Assembly: GCA_963708155.1 (NCBI GenBank)
Contig: OY970183.1
Coordinates: forward strand, 124,001-188,000
Length of the DNA stretch: 64,000 nucleotides
Direction: 5' to 3'
Origin: Methylovirgula sp963708155
GTDB taxonomy: Bacteria > Pseudomonadota > Alphaproteobacteria > Rhizobiales > Beijerinckiaceae
Below, piece after piece: positions 35,987 to 44,569 of this stretch (within the stretch, counting starts at the first letter, position 1; each line of letters starts with the position of its first letter). The notes below the pieces were generated by a model. The model was not told the DNA's origin, searched no databases, and worked only from the letters and a program-made list of their open reading frames with translations. Position numbers and translations under genes: made by a program.

Positions 35987-36098
35987 GAAGGTCGCGTACA
36001 GTTTTAAAATCGAGGGTGACGCCAACAGCTCCGCATTCTTTAGCGTCTTTGATGCGCTTCTCAATTTCCCCTATTTCGTGCTCACTTATGCGAAGCAT
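35766..36098 (-). CDS. possible hypothetical protein overlapping the FkbM 3' end
   Basis: 110 residues starting MLRISEHEIGEIEKRIKDAK, with a KTVRDLLTDRDALLSDLRLA segment that reads like a genuine helical protein. The second half, antisense to the FkbM coiled-coil region, is low in complexity. GGAGAC lies upstream of the ATG. An overlap of 220 bases is unusual, so either this frame or the end of the FkbM frame may be altered. Confidence 0.4.
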   Translation of the reverse strand: MLRISEHEIGEIEKRIKDAKECGAVGVTLDFKTVRDLLTDRDALLSDLRLAVREIGAAKESLALHQSQLSNQQFYPSGQLSASLDNSIHSVPRPAETSVSQIGASPFHAR

Positions 36099-36318
36099 AT
36101 TCGGGTCTCCGGCAACTGAAGTTTGATATTCTATTTGGGAATGTCGGGCAATCGCGAACCGACGACACGCTCATCGTTTCAAGATCATCGCCTGCCCCGC
36201 CGTCGTTCCGAAGACCTGATCAAAGGGTCCGCGGCATGACCCTCTGGCGCGCGCCCCTCTAGCTGCTGTGGGCTAAAACTAGAGCATCCGCGCCATCCCT
36301 TTCACAAGGGAGAGAAAT

Positions 36319-36597
36319 CTAACGGTCCCCGCTCAATTCGGCAATGGTCGTCACAAGTTCTACGACCAAGCGCCTCGCTTGCGGATTCAAGATGTTCAGA
36401 AACTCTCGGGTTAGTTGGAGGCCTTCTTGGGTGGCTGTTGCGGATAAGTCTTCCCGCGAGAAGCCGACCGAGCCGGTAGCGATCGTCAAAAGTTTCTCTA
36501 GGATCTCGCGTGCTGCAGATATCTTTCTGGATTTGATTTCCTCAAGGCTCTCCTTCTTCGCCTGATCCGGAGAAGATTTACTGAATTTCCGCTTCAT
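36319..36597 (-). CDS. hypothetical small helical protein
   Basis: 92 residues with a Lys/Ser-rich start (MKRKFSKSSPDQAKKESLEE) and a mostly helical remainder (ISAAREILEKLLTIATGSVG, LQLTREFLNILNPQARRLVV). Base composition and the start context look coding, but no family is recognised. It stands alone between weakly coding regions. Confidence 0.5.
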   Translation of the reverse strand: MKRKFSKSSPDQAKKESLEEIKSRKISAAREILEKLLTIATGSVGFSREDLSATATQEGLQLTREFLNILNPQARRLVVELVTTIAELSGDR

Positions 36598-36775
36598 TTA
36601 AATCCGGCTCATATGGCAACAGTGCAGTTGCGCCGGTTTGGTAAATCGGCAGGTTTTCCGAAAGATCCTGAAAGCTCATCATATCATGCCAGTCGCATAA
36701 ATAGCTTCGCGTCGGACAGGCCCGATAATTAGCCTCATGACCAGCCTCGCAGCATATGCCGTAAGAATGGTTAGA

Positions 36776-36915
36776 GGGTGTGGCACGCGGTATTCCCTCT
36801 CATTTCTCAGCGGATCGAAGGGCGAGGATATCCAACCCCGGCTGCGCGACGTGCCGTTCCTTGCTAAACCTCGCATCGATCACCAAAGCGCCGCAGGCGA
36901 TTGATGTTCGCTAAC
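36776..36915 (+). pseudogene. decayed fragment of a response-regulator receiver
   Basis: In one frame SFLSGSKGEDIQPRLRDVPF then LAKP can be read; after a frame change ASITKAPQAID follows. Both match the second half of the intact receiver near 21.0-21.4 kb (FLSGSKREDVPPRLRAVPFL and ASITKALRAID). The N-terminal half with the phosphorylation site is missing. It is a non-functional remnant. Confidence 0.75.
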
Positions 36916-37022
36916 CTTTGCGCTTTTCAGTGCTTTCGTCCACATGAGCTAGCGAGAAATCGCGCGTTACGAGCTCTGGTGCATCGTCGTCGGCCCTTGC
37001 CGAGGCCAATTCCAACGCTGCG

Positions 37023-37325
37023 ATGAAGCTAACGACTAACGATCCTCGCATCGGGAAAGCGCTAGCCGGCCACCATGGAACGTGGAAATGGGTCGTTCCT
37101 CCGGTGAAAATGGCAGGCGGCTTCGATGACCACGATCCCATCGGGGTTATATCGGGAAAGCTAATTCCTGCTGATTGCTCTCTGAACTGGACTGACCCAG
37201 ACAGTCACAAACTCCACTGCTTCACTTCAGCGACCTCGCTGATCTATTTCCTGAACGCGCCGCATACGTATTTGGCCGAGGCCGAAAAGAAGTGGCAGTC
37301 ACTGACTGGCAAGCCAGCAACATAG
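37023..37325 (+). CDS. hypothetical protein, parent of the fragment near 20.8 kb
   Basis: 100 residues: MKLTTNDPRIGKALAGHHGT, a KWVVPPVKMAGGFDDHD segment, GVISGKLIPADCSLNWTD and HKLHCFTSATSLIYFLNAPH. Two cysteines and the Phe/Leu-rich C-terminus are loosely reminiscent of YHS-type metal-binding proteins, but the match is weak. Similar uncharacterised proteins appear in Hyphomicrobiales. Its last ~23 codons are duplicated 16 kb to the left. Confidence 0.6.
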   Translation: MKLTTNDPRIGKALAGHHGTWKWVVPPVKMAGGFDDHDPIGVISGKLIPADCSLNWTDPDSHKLHCFTSATSLIYFLNAPHTYLAEAEKKWQSLTGKPAT

Positions 37326-37554
37326 CGCAGGCCGCCGCGCCATCGACGCTGGAGGGGGTAAGCACTAAGCCGTGCTGCCAATGACTCTGCAAGCCCGCTG
37401 TGGTGTGCCGCGCCTTTCTCCGAAACAATGGTTCGGGCAAACAAATTTCATCACTTGCCGCCAGCCAACTCCGCTCCCGCTTACCGCGCGCTTACCGGAC
37501 TCCGATCGCTGCATATTAAAAAGCTAGATAATTCTCATAACTTATTGATTTAAT

Positions 37555-37630
37555 TGGTGAGCGCGATGGGATTCGAACCCATGACCTCCTGATTAAAAGT
37601 CAGATGCTCTACCAGCTGAGCTACGCGCTC
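37555..37630 (-). tRNA. tRNA-Lys (anticodon TTT)
   Basis: On the minus strand the sequence begins GAGCGCGTAGCTCAG and ends GGTTCGAATCCC plus ATCGCGCTCACCA. The acceptor stem pairs GAGCGCG with CGCGCTC. The anticodon loop CTTTTAA gives TTT, reading Lys AAA/AAG. CCA is encoded. Its 3' end faces the accessory half of the window. Confidence 0.95.
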
Positions 37631-37704
37631 TCAAAGGAGGTTGCTGCACGTAACCGGATCGGCCGGGCGGGTCAATAGAGCCGGCCATCATTGCCGAGCC
37701 GTTC

Positions 37705-37947
37705 TCAGCTTTGCCAAGCGTAAAAATGCAGCACGAGCATCAGGACGCCGAAGACGACCGCCGCAACGAGCGTTGTCAGCGCGGCTTTTTTCAAAAGCTG
37801 CGGATGGACTGGCGCGCCAGGGTCCGTGCCTTCGACATAGCCGCCAAATTCACGCTGCGAGCGTATGCCGATCGGCAGGATCGCGAACAGCGCGACAAAC
37901 CAGATCGTCAGAAAGATCGGCACGGCGAGCGATACGGATATTGGCAT
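37705..37947 (-). CDS. DUF1467 family membrane protein
   Basis: 80 residues. The motif FLTIWFVALFAILPIGIRSQ and a second helix near the C-terminus (AALTTLVAAVVFGVLMLVLH) are diagnostic for DUF1467, a two-helix inner-membrane protein found throughout alphaproteobacteria, usually near proS or nuo genes. Function unknown. Confidence 0.85.
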   Translation of the reverse strand: MPISVSLAVPIFLTIWFVALFAILPIGIRSQREFGGYVEGTDPGAPVHPQLLKKAALTTLVAAVVFGVLMLVLHFYAWQS

Positions 37948-38024
37948 CTTGCTCTCTCCCTAGAACCTCATTGCCAGTAAAGAGCTATATCATTCCATGT
38001 ATAGCTTCTACTGTTACAGACGCT

Positions 38025-38423
38025 TTATTTTTCTCCCGGCCGGTCACGATTGAGGCCCTTGGCCTCGAGTTCCGCAAGATATTGCGACCATTTTTCGGTC
38101 TGCCGCGCACCAAGTTCATAGAGATAATCCCACGTGTAAATGCCCGTCGTGTGCAGATCGTCGAAGCTCAGCCGCACCGCATAGCTGCCCACCGGCTGGA
38201 CCTCGGTAACCGCGACATTCCGCTTGCCGCCCAGGGTCTTGCGCTCCTGCGGGACATGCCCCTGCACTTCCGCGCTGGGGCTCATCACCCGCAGGTATTC
38301 AGCCGGCAGATCGAAGCCGCGGCCACTCTCGAACGCGACCTTAAGGAGCTTGCCGCCGGCGCTCAGACGCAGCTCGCGCGGCCATTGCTGAGCCTTTGGC
38401 TTATGGCAAGGCGGGTATGTCAT
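38025..38423 (-). CDS. DUF971 domain protein (gamma-butyrobetaine hydroxylase N-terminal-like)
   Basis: 132 residues. WPRELRLSAGGKLLKVAFE opens the domain; YLRVMSPSAEVQGH, then VQPVGSYAVRLSFDDLHTTG and YTWDYLYELG, are the conserved DUF971 blocks. In bacteria the standalone domain is linked to iron-sulphur cluster or Mrp-type functions by gene neighbourhood; an mrp gene lies two genes away. Divergent from moaA, with which it shares a short promoter region. Confidence 0.88.
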   Translation of the reverse strand: MTYPPCHKPKAQQWPRELRLSAGGKLLKVAFESGRGFDLPAEYLRVMSPSAEVQGHVPQERKTLGGKRNVAVTEVQPVGSYAVRLSFDDLHTTGIYTWDYLYELGARQTEKWSQYLAELEAKGLNRDRPGEK

Positions 38424-38483
38424 TGCACTGTGCTTTCTTTGGTCCTATTCAGCCTTTTTACTTTCGTGCACTATATCAGATCA

Positions 38484-39542
38484 ATGAACCAGCCTTGCAC
38501 TGATTTGCGGCCAGCCGCGCTGACGGAAGAGAAGCAGCAGCAAGCGCGGGCGTTTGTTGATCCTTTCGGTCGCGCGATCTCCTATCTGCGGGTTTCGGTG
38601 ACCGACCGCTGCGACTTCCGCTGCGTCTATTGCATGTCCGAAGATATGAGCTTCCTACCGAAGGGTGACCTGCTCACGCTCGAGGAACTGGATAGGCTCT
38701 GCAGCGCCTTCATCGCCCGCGGCACGCGCAAGCTGCGTCTCACCGGCGGCGAGCCGCTGGTCAGGCGCAATATCATGCAGCTCTTCAAGGGCCTCGCGCG
38801 GCATCTCGATTCCGGCGCCCTGGATGAGCTGACGCTGACGACCAATGGGTCGCGCCTCGCCTTCTTCGCACCGGAGCTGGCGGCGTGCGGCGTGCGCCGC
38901 GTCAACGTCTCGCTCGATAGCCGCGATCCGGAGAAATTCCGCGCCATCACCCGGCGCGGCGATCTGGGTCAGGTTCTCGCCGGCATCGATGCGGCGCAAG
39001 CGGCCGGTCTCGACGTCAAGATCAACATGGTCGCGCTGAAGGGCGTCAACGAGGACGAGATTGTGCCGACGATCGCCTGGGCGCATGCGCGGGGCATGGA
39101 TCTCACCTTGATCGAGGTGATGCCGATGGGCGCCGTCGAACCGGACCGGCTCGGCCAATATCTGCCGCTGACGCAGGTGCGCGCCGGGATCGCGAAGCAC
39201 TATACTTTGCGTGACCTCGCCTATCATACCGGCGGTCCCGCCCGTTATGTCGAAGTCGCCGAGACCGGCGGACGGCTCGGTTTCATCACCCCTCTGACGC
39301 ATAATTTCTGCGAGAGCTGCAATCGTGTCCGCGTCACTTGTACCGGCACGCTCTATATGTGCCTCGGTCAGGAGGATGCCGCGGACCTGCGCGCCCCGCT
39401 GCGCGCCTCGTCAGAGAATGCGCTCCTGAATACAGCGATCGAAGAAGCTATCGCCCGTAAGCCCAAGGGCCACGATTTCAGGATCGACCGTGCCCATAAC
39501 GCCCCCGCCGTTCCGCGCCATATGAGCGTGACGGGAGGCTGA
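38484..39542 (+). CDS. moaA: GTP 3',8-cyclase MoaA
   Basis: 352 residues, the usual length. It catalyses the radical SAM step converting GTP to 3',8-cyclo-GTP in molybdenum cofactor synthesis. The N-terminal cluster ligands C43, C47 and C50 lie in TDRCDFRCVYC, followed by LRLTGGEPLVRR. The C-terminal cluster motif is HNFCESCNRVRVTC with a further Cys in LYMCLG. The C-terminus ends with two glycines, as needed for activity. The frame is open far upstream, but the ATG giving MNQPCTDLRP fits the family. It converges on mrp with a 7-base gap. Confidence 0.95.
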   Translation: MNQPCTDLRPAALTEEKQQQARAFVDPFGRAISYLRVSVTDRCDFRCVYCMSEDMSFLPKGDLLTLEELDRLCSAFIARGTRKLRLTGGEPLVRRNIMQLFKGLARHLDSGALDELTLTTNGSRLAFFAPELAACGVRRVNVSLDSRDPEKFRAITRRGDLGQVLAGIDAAQAAGLDVKINMVALKGVNEDEIVPTIAWAHARGMDLTLIEVMPMGAVEPDRLGQYLPLTQVRAGIAKHYTLRDLAYHTGGPARYVEVAETGGRLGFITPLTHNFCESCNRVRVTCTGTLYMCLGQEDAADLRAPLRASSENALLNTAIEEAIARKPKGHDFRIDRAHNAPAVPRHMSVTGG

Positions 39543-39549
39543 GCGCTTC

Positions 39550-40647
39550 CTATTCGATCACGATCTTCGGCGCCGCGCGGATCTGCGCACCTTCAAGCTG
39601 CGCCTGCACCTTGGCGGCAATGTCGCGATAGGCTGCGGCATAGACGCTGTCCGGCGCGGAAACGACGACGGGCGCACCGGCGTCGGACCTTTCGCGGATC
39701 GTCAGCGCCAGCGGCACCTCGCCGAGGAACGGCACCCCAAGCTTCTCCGCCTCGTGTCGCGCCCCGCCATGCGCGAAAATATCCGAGCGCTCGCCGCAAT
39801 GGGGACAGACGAAATAGCTCATGTTCTCGACGACGCCGAGCACCGGCACATTGACCTTGTTGAACATGGCGATGCCGCGCCGCGCATCGATCAGCGCCAG
39901 ATCCTGCGGCGTCGAAACGATCACCGCTCCGGCCAGCGCCACATTCTGCGCCAGCGTCAATTGCGCATCGCCTGTGCCCGGCGGCATGTCAACGACGAGG
40001 CAATCGAGCTCGCCCCAGGCGACATCGCGCAGCATCTGCTGCACGGCGCCCATCACCATCGGCCCGCGCCAGATGACCGGCTCTTCCTCATCGAGCATGA
40101 AGCCGATCGACATGGCCTTCACGCCGAAGGCTTCGAGCGGCTGGATGCGCCGCTCCACCACCTCGGGCTGCGCGTGGATATGCAGCAGGCGCGGCAGCGA
40201 CGGCCCATAGATGTCCAGATCGAGGATGCCGACACGCCAGCCGAGCCCGGCGAGACCAAGCGCAAGATTGACGGCGGTCGTCGATTTACCAACGCCGCCC
40301 TTGCCCGAGGCGACGGCGATGATGCGGGCAATGCCTGGCACCGCGAGACTTCGCGGTGGCGTCGAAGGTCCGTGCCGATGCGATGGTGGGGCCGCCCCCG
40401 CCGGCTTCTGCGCGGTCAGGCTGACGAGCACCGCGCCGACGCCGGCCACGCGCCGCACCGCCTGTTCGGTGGCAAGGCGCATGCCTTCGAGCGAGGCGGC
40501 CTGCTCCGGCGGGACGGACAGCGAGAGATAGACCTTGTCGCCGCGGATCGTCACGCCCGCGATAGCGCCGGTCTCCGGCAGCGGCGTCTTGCCGTCCGGC
40601 CCCGCGACCGCACGCAAGGCCGCATAAATATCCTGCTCGCTGACCAT
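39550..40647 (-). CDS. mrp: Mrp/NBP35-family iron-sulphur cluster carrier ATPase
   Basis: About 365 residues from the ATG giving MVSEQDIYAALRAV, preceded by AGGGG. The N-terminal DUF59/MIP18-like domain (about 1-80) is followed by a deviant Walker A GKGGVGKSTTAVNLA and the family blocks DLDIYGPSLPR, VIWRGPMVMGA, DMPPGTGDAQLT and NMSYFVCPHCGE with the CxxC that binds a bridging cluster. It transfers Fe-S clusters to apoproteins in the cytoplasm. Confidence 0.95.
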   Translation of the reverse strand: MVSEQDIYAALRAVAGPDGKTPLPETGAIAGVTIRGDKVYLSLSVPPEQAASLEGMRLATEQAVRRVAGVGAVLVSLTAQKPAGAAPPSHRHGPSTPPRSLAVPGIARIIAVASGKGGVGKSTTAVNLALGLAGLGWRVGILDLDIYGPSLPRLLHIHAQPEVVERRIQPLEAFGVKAMSIGFMLDEEEPVIWRGPMVMGAVQQMLRDVAWGELDCLVVDMPPGTGDAQLTLAQNVALAGAVIVSTPQDLALIDARRGIAMFNKVNVPVLGVVENMSYFVCPHCGERSDIFAHGGARHEAEKLGVPFLGEVPLALTIRERSDAGAPVVVSAPDSVYAAAYRDIAAKVQAQLEGAQIRAAPKIVIE

Positions 40648-40754
40648 GCCCCTGCGCCTTCTTGCCCCATCCGGCATCAATCTAATTAATGTCGGTTCGA
40701 CCATCTTCAACCAGGCCGGATTCCGGCCAAGGCAACGCCTGTGCCGCGATTCTC

Positions 40755-43469
40755 TTACCCCAGCCGCTTCAACGCCGCGCTGAGTTTTTCTGCGCGCGAA
40801 TGAGCGTCCGCCAGACGTTCACGATTTTCCTCGACCACGTCTTCCGGCGCGCGGGCGACGAAATCGGCATTGCCGAGCTTGGCCTCGATCTTCTTTGCCT
40901 CAGCGTTGAGCTTCTCGATTTCCTTGGCGAGTCGCACTTTCTCCGCCGCGAAATCGATAATGCCTTCGAGCGGCAGCGCGCCGAGCGTGCCGCGCGCGAT
41001 CAATTGGGCGGATTGGCCTGGCGCTTCAGCCGCGAGGGAAATGTCGGAAAGCCGCGCCAGCCGCTTGATGATCTCGGCCCAAGCCGCGACGCGCGCCTGC
41101 ACGGACGAATCCGCGCCGACCAGCACCAGCGGCACCTGCGCCCCGGCCGGCACATTCATCTCCGAACGCACGGAGCGAACTTCCGAAATCAGCTCGACGA
41201 CGAAGCCGATCTCGGCCTCGGCCGCCGGAAAGCTGATGCCTTCGAGCGCGGGCCATTCGGCTAAGGCAAGCACACTAGGCCGCGCGTCGTTTGCCCACAA
41301 TTCCTCGGTGATGAAGGGCATGAACGGATGCAGCAGCTTCACCGCCTGATCGAGCACGAAAGCGGTCGTCGCCCGCGTCTCGGCTTTGGCTGTTTCGTCG
41401 GCGCCCTGCAACAAGGGCTTGGCAAGTTCGAGATACCAATCGCAGAAAATGTTCCAAACGAAGCGATAGGCGGCGTTTGCCGCATCGTTAAAACGATAGG
41501 CTTCGATCGCCACAGTCACTTCGAAAATCGCTTTCGCCGCCTCGCTGACGATCCACTGGTTGAGTGTTATCCGTGTGTCGCGCGGATCGAAAGCCGCATT
41601 GCGCGCACAGCCGTTGATCTCGGCGAAACGCGCGGCGTTCCAAAGCTTCGTCGCGAAATTGCGATAGCCTTCGACGCGCTGCGTCGAGAGCTTGATGTCG
41701 CGCCCTTGCGCCGCCATCGCTGCGAGCGTGAAGCGTAAGGCGTCGGCGCCGTAGTCGTCGATGAGGCCGAGCGGGTCGATGACATTGCCCTTCGACTTCG
41801 ACATTTTCGCGCCCTTCTCGTCGCGGACGAGGGCGTGAATGTAGACGTCGTGGAATGGCACATCCTGCATGAAATGCAGGCCCATCATCATCATCCGCGC
41901 AACCCAGAAGAAGATGATGTCGAAGCCGGTCACGAGCGCATTGGTCGGATAATAGCGCTTCAGTTCCGGCGTCTCGTCGGGCCAGCCGAGCGTCGAGAAC
42001 GGCCAGAGGGCGGAAGAGAACCAGGTGTCGAGAACGTCCTCGTCGCGGACGAGCGCGATGGTGTCGCCCTGCTCATAATGTTTCCGCGCCTGCGCATAAG
42101 CCGCCTCTTCCGTCTCGGCGACGAAGATTGCGCCATCCTCTCCATACCAAGCAGGTATCTGATGTCCCCACCAGAGCTGACGCGAGATGCACCAGGGCTG
42201 GATATTGTCGAGCCATTGAAAGTACGTCTTCGCCCAATTCTCGGGAATGAACTTGGTCTTGCCTTCGCGCACCGCCGTGAGCGCCGGCTGCGCCAACACT
42301 TTCGCATCGACATACCATTGATCGGTCAGCCGCGGCTCCAGCACCACACCGGAGCGGTCGCCATGCGGCACGGCATGTTGTGTCGGCTCGATCTTATCGA
42401 GCAGGCCATGCGCTTCCATCAATTCGACAACGATCTTGCGCGCCGCCTCGCGTGATTCTCCCTCGAGCAGGAAAAGCGAAGTTCCGCCTCCGGTGGCTGG
42501 CAAACCTTCAAGAAACGCCACATTGTCGATGAGACTTATGCGCGCTTCCGCATCGAGCACGTTGACGAGCGGCAGATTGTGTCTTTTGCCGACCTCGAAA
42601 TCGTTGAAGTCATGCGCCGGGGTGATCTTCACCGCGCCCGTGCCCTTTTCGGGATCTGAATAGGTATCGGCGACAATCGGGATCAGCCGTCCGACAAGCG
42701 GCAGGCGCACATTCTTGCCGACGAGATGCGTGTAACGTTCGTCATCGGGATGGACGGCGACGGCCGTGTCGCCCAGCATCGTCTCCGGCCGCGTCGTCGC
42801 GACGACGATATAGGTCGAAGGATCGTCCGGATTGAACACCTCATCCGCGAGCGGATATTTGAAGTGCCAGAGGCTGCCCTTCTCCTCTTTCTGTACGACT
42901 TCGAGGTCGGAGATGGCGGTGAGCAGTTTCGGATCCCAATTGACGAGGCGCTTGTCCTTGTAGATCAGCCCTTCGCGATAAAGCTGCACGAAGACCTTCA
43001 CGACCGCCTTTGACAGACCCTCGTCCATCGTGAAGCGCTCGCGCGACCAGTCGCAGGAGGCGCCGAGGCGCTTTAACTGGTTGACGATGGCGCCGCCGGA
43101 TTCCTCCTTCCAGCGCCAGACTTCTTCGAGGAATTTCTCGCGGCCGAGTTCGCGCCGGCCCGGCTGCTGGCGCTCCAGCAGCTGCCGCTCGACGACCATC
43201 TGCGTCGCGATGCCCGCGTGGTCGGTTCCCGGCTGCCAGAGCACGTCCTTGCCGCGCATACGCTCGAAGCGGCAGAGGATGTCCTGCAGCGTATTGTTGA
43301 GCGCATGGCCCATATGCAGCGAGCCGGTGACATTCGGCGGCGGGATGACGATGCTGAACGTCTCGGCGCCTGCCCGCTCGGGCCGGCCGGCACGGAACGC
43401 GCCTGCCTCTTCCCAAAGAGCCGAAATCCGCCGTTCCACCTGCTGCGGGTCGAATGTCTTGTCCATCAT
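40755..43469 (-). CDS. valS: valine--tRNA ligase
   Basis: About 904 residues, normal for ValRS. The class I signatures are PPPNVTGSLHMGHAL and KMSKSKGNVIDP. The editing domain (TRPETMLGDTAVAVHPDD) and the C-terminal coiled-coil arm (VRLAKEIEKLNAEAKKIEAK) that contacts tRNA are complete. ATG-ATG (MMDKTFDPQ) is taken as start, although the frame stays open for 12 codons upstream. No frame break, in contrast to nrdJ. Confidence 0.97.
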   Translation of the reverse strand: MMDKTFDPQQVERRISALWEEAGAFRAGRPERAGAETFSIVIPPPNVTGSLHMGHALNNTLQDILCRFERMRGKDVLWQPGTDHAGIATQMVVERQLLERQQPGRRELGREKFLEEVWRWKEESGGAIVNQLKRLGASCDWSRERFTMDEGLSKAVVKVFVQLYREGLIYKDKRLVNWDPKLLTAISDLEVVQKEEKGSLWHFKYPLADEVFNPDDPSTYIVVATTRPETMLGDTAVAVHPDDERYTHLVGKNVRLPLVGRLIPIVADTYSDPEKGTGAVKITPAHDFNDFEVGKRHNLPLVNVLDAEARISLIDNVAFLEGLPATGGGTSLFLLEGESREAARKIVVELMEAHGLLDKIEPTQHAVPHGDRSGVVLEPRLTDQWYVDAKVLAQPALTAVREGKTKFIPENWAKTYFQWLDNIQPWCISRQLWWGHQIPAWYGEDGAIFVAETEEAAYAQARKHYEQGDTIALVRDEDVLDTWFSSALWPFSTLGWPDETPELKRYYPTNALVTGFDIIFFWVARMMMMGLHFMQDVPFHDVYIHALVRDEKGAKMSKSKGNVIDPLGLIDDYGADALRFTLAAMAAQGRDIKLSTQRVEGYRNFATKLWNAARFAEINGCARNAAFDPRDTRITLNQWIVSEAAKAIFEVTVAIEAYRFNDAANAAYRFVWNIFCDWYLELAKPLLQGADETAKAETRATTAFVLDQAVKLLHPFMPFITEELWANDARPSVLALAEWPALEGISFPAAEAEIGFVVELISEVRSVRSEMNVPAGAQVPLVLVGADSSVQARVAAWAEIIKRLARLSDISLAAEAPGQSAQLIARGTLGALPLEGIIDFAAEKVRLAKEIEKLNAEAKKIEAKLGNADFVARAPEDVVEENRERLADAHSRAEKLSAALKRLG

Positions 43470-43665
43470 CCACAAACCAAATCTACCGGCGCCAGACGCC
43501 GACACGCGCCGCTAACGCCCGGATGCGAGGCTCCGAGCGTAAGAAGCGCCAATAAGTTAGGGCACTTTCCGTGGAAAAGCCGTGCGGCTCCCCGGGGCCA
43601 TGCGCCTCGGCTGCCTAAAAGCCCAAGCGACGCCGCGAAGTCAACGCAGGTTGAGAAAGCCTGGA

Positions 43666-44397
43666 TCAGCGGCCGCCGCGGGCAACGCGCTCAATCTCGG
43701 CGCGCACCAGCCGCTCGACGAGAATCGGCAGATTATCGTCGAGCCACGCCTTGAGCATGGGCCGCAGCATGTCGCGCACCATCTCGCCCATGGCGTCGTT
43801 CGATTGCAGGAATCGGCTGGCGATCAGCGTGTTGAAAGCCTGCGACACCATCGCGTCCGTCGCCGGCGAAACGAGCGCCTCCTCGGAGGCGGCGGGGACC
43901 GGCTGCTGCAGGCGAGGCGCAGGCGCGATCCGGCGGGCCGCCTCACGTCGCAGATCGGCAGGTGGTTCCTGCACTGGACGCGGCGTCTCGGCTTCGCGGA
44001 CATAGGGCGCCCTTTCTGGGGCGGCGGCACGCGGCGGCAGCGGCCGGAAATCCCGGCCCGGAACGAAATCGAAGCCGCTGCGCGCCGGCGCGGCAACAGG
44101 GTCCGCCTGCGCCAACCGGGTCGGCCGAGGCGGAATCGCCGCCGGAACGTCTGTCCATCCATCGGCTCCGGAGTCTTCGGCTTCGAGGGGCTGCTGGGCG
44201 ACGGGCTCCGAAACGACGGCTTCGGCCGGTTCTACGGCCGGCGCGGCCGCAGGGCCCGATTCTGGCGCTGAGCGCGGCAAAACCTGATCGTCGGCGATGA
44301 TGCGCCGGATCGAAGCGAGAATTTCTTCCATCGACGGCTCGTAGGCCTTCCGCTCGGCGCTGGTCTTGTCTTGCGAAAGGGCGTTGGGCGCATTCAT
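43666..44397 (-). CDS. popZ: PopZ/DUF2497 polar organising protein
   Basis: 243 residues. The N-terminal helix YEPSMEEILASIRRIIADD is the conserved client-binding box. A long Pro/Ala/Glu-rich disordered middle follows. The C-terminal helices (LIASRFLQSNDAMGEMVRDM, RPMLKAWLDDNLPILVERLV) drive assembly. PopZ anchors ParB and kinases at cell poles in alphaproteobacteria. Located directly upstream of valS in the same direction, a conserved neighbourhood in this order. Confidence 0.93.
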   Translation of the reverse strand: MNAPNALSQDKTSAERKAYEPSMEEILASIRRIIADDQVLPRSAPESGPAAAPAVEPAEAVVSEPVAQQPLEAEDSGADGWTDVPAAIPPRPTRLAQADPVAAPARSGFDFVPGRDFRPLPPRAAAPERAPYVREAETPRPVQEPPADLRREAARRIAPAPRLQQPVPAASEEALVSPATDAMVSQAFNTLIASRFLQSNDAMGEMVRDMLRPMLKAWLDDNLPILVERLVRAEIERVARGGR

Positions 44398-44569
44398 TCG
44401 GGTGACGCTCTCTGCTCCGGATTAGGGCAGCCCCAACGGCTATTGCCGATCCCTCGCGGGCGGGCTGCGCCGCAAATCAGTTTCGACTCAATTAGACCGC
44501 AAGTCGCTGATTTTCGATAGGGGCTATTTGGAGAGCGCCGCATATTCGGGCGGCACGGGCGCACAGAAT

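Noticed and set aside
37641..38483. Long in-frame extension upstream of moaA
   Set aside because: It crosses two minus-strand genes (DUF1467, DUF971) and has no MoaA similarity before MNQPCTD.
39754..40689. 311-codon plus-strand frame antisense to mrp
   Set aside because: A typical GC-rich shadow of a conserved ATPase gene.
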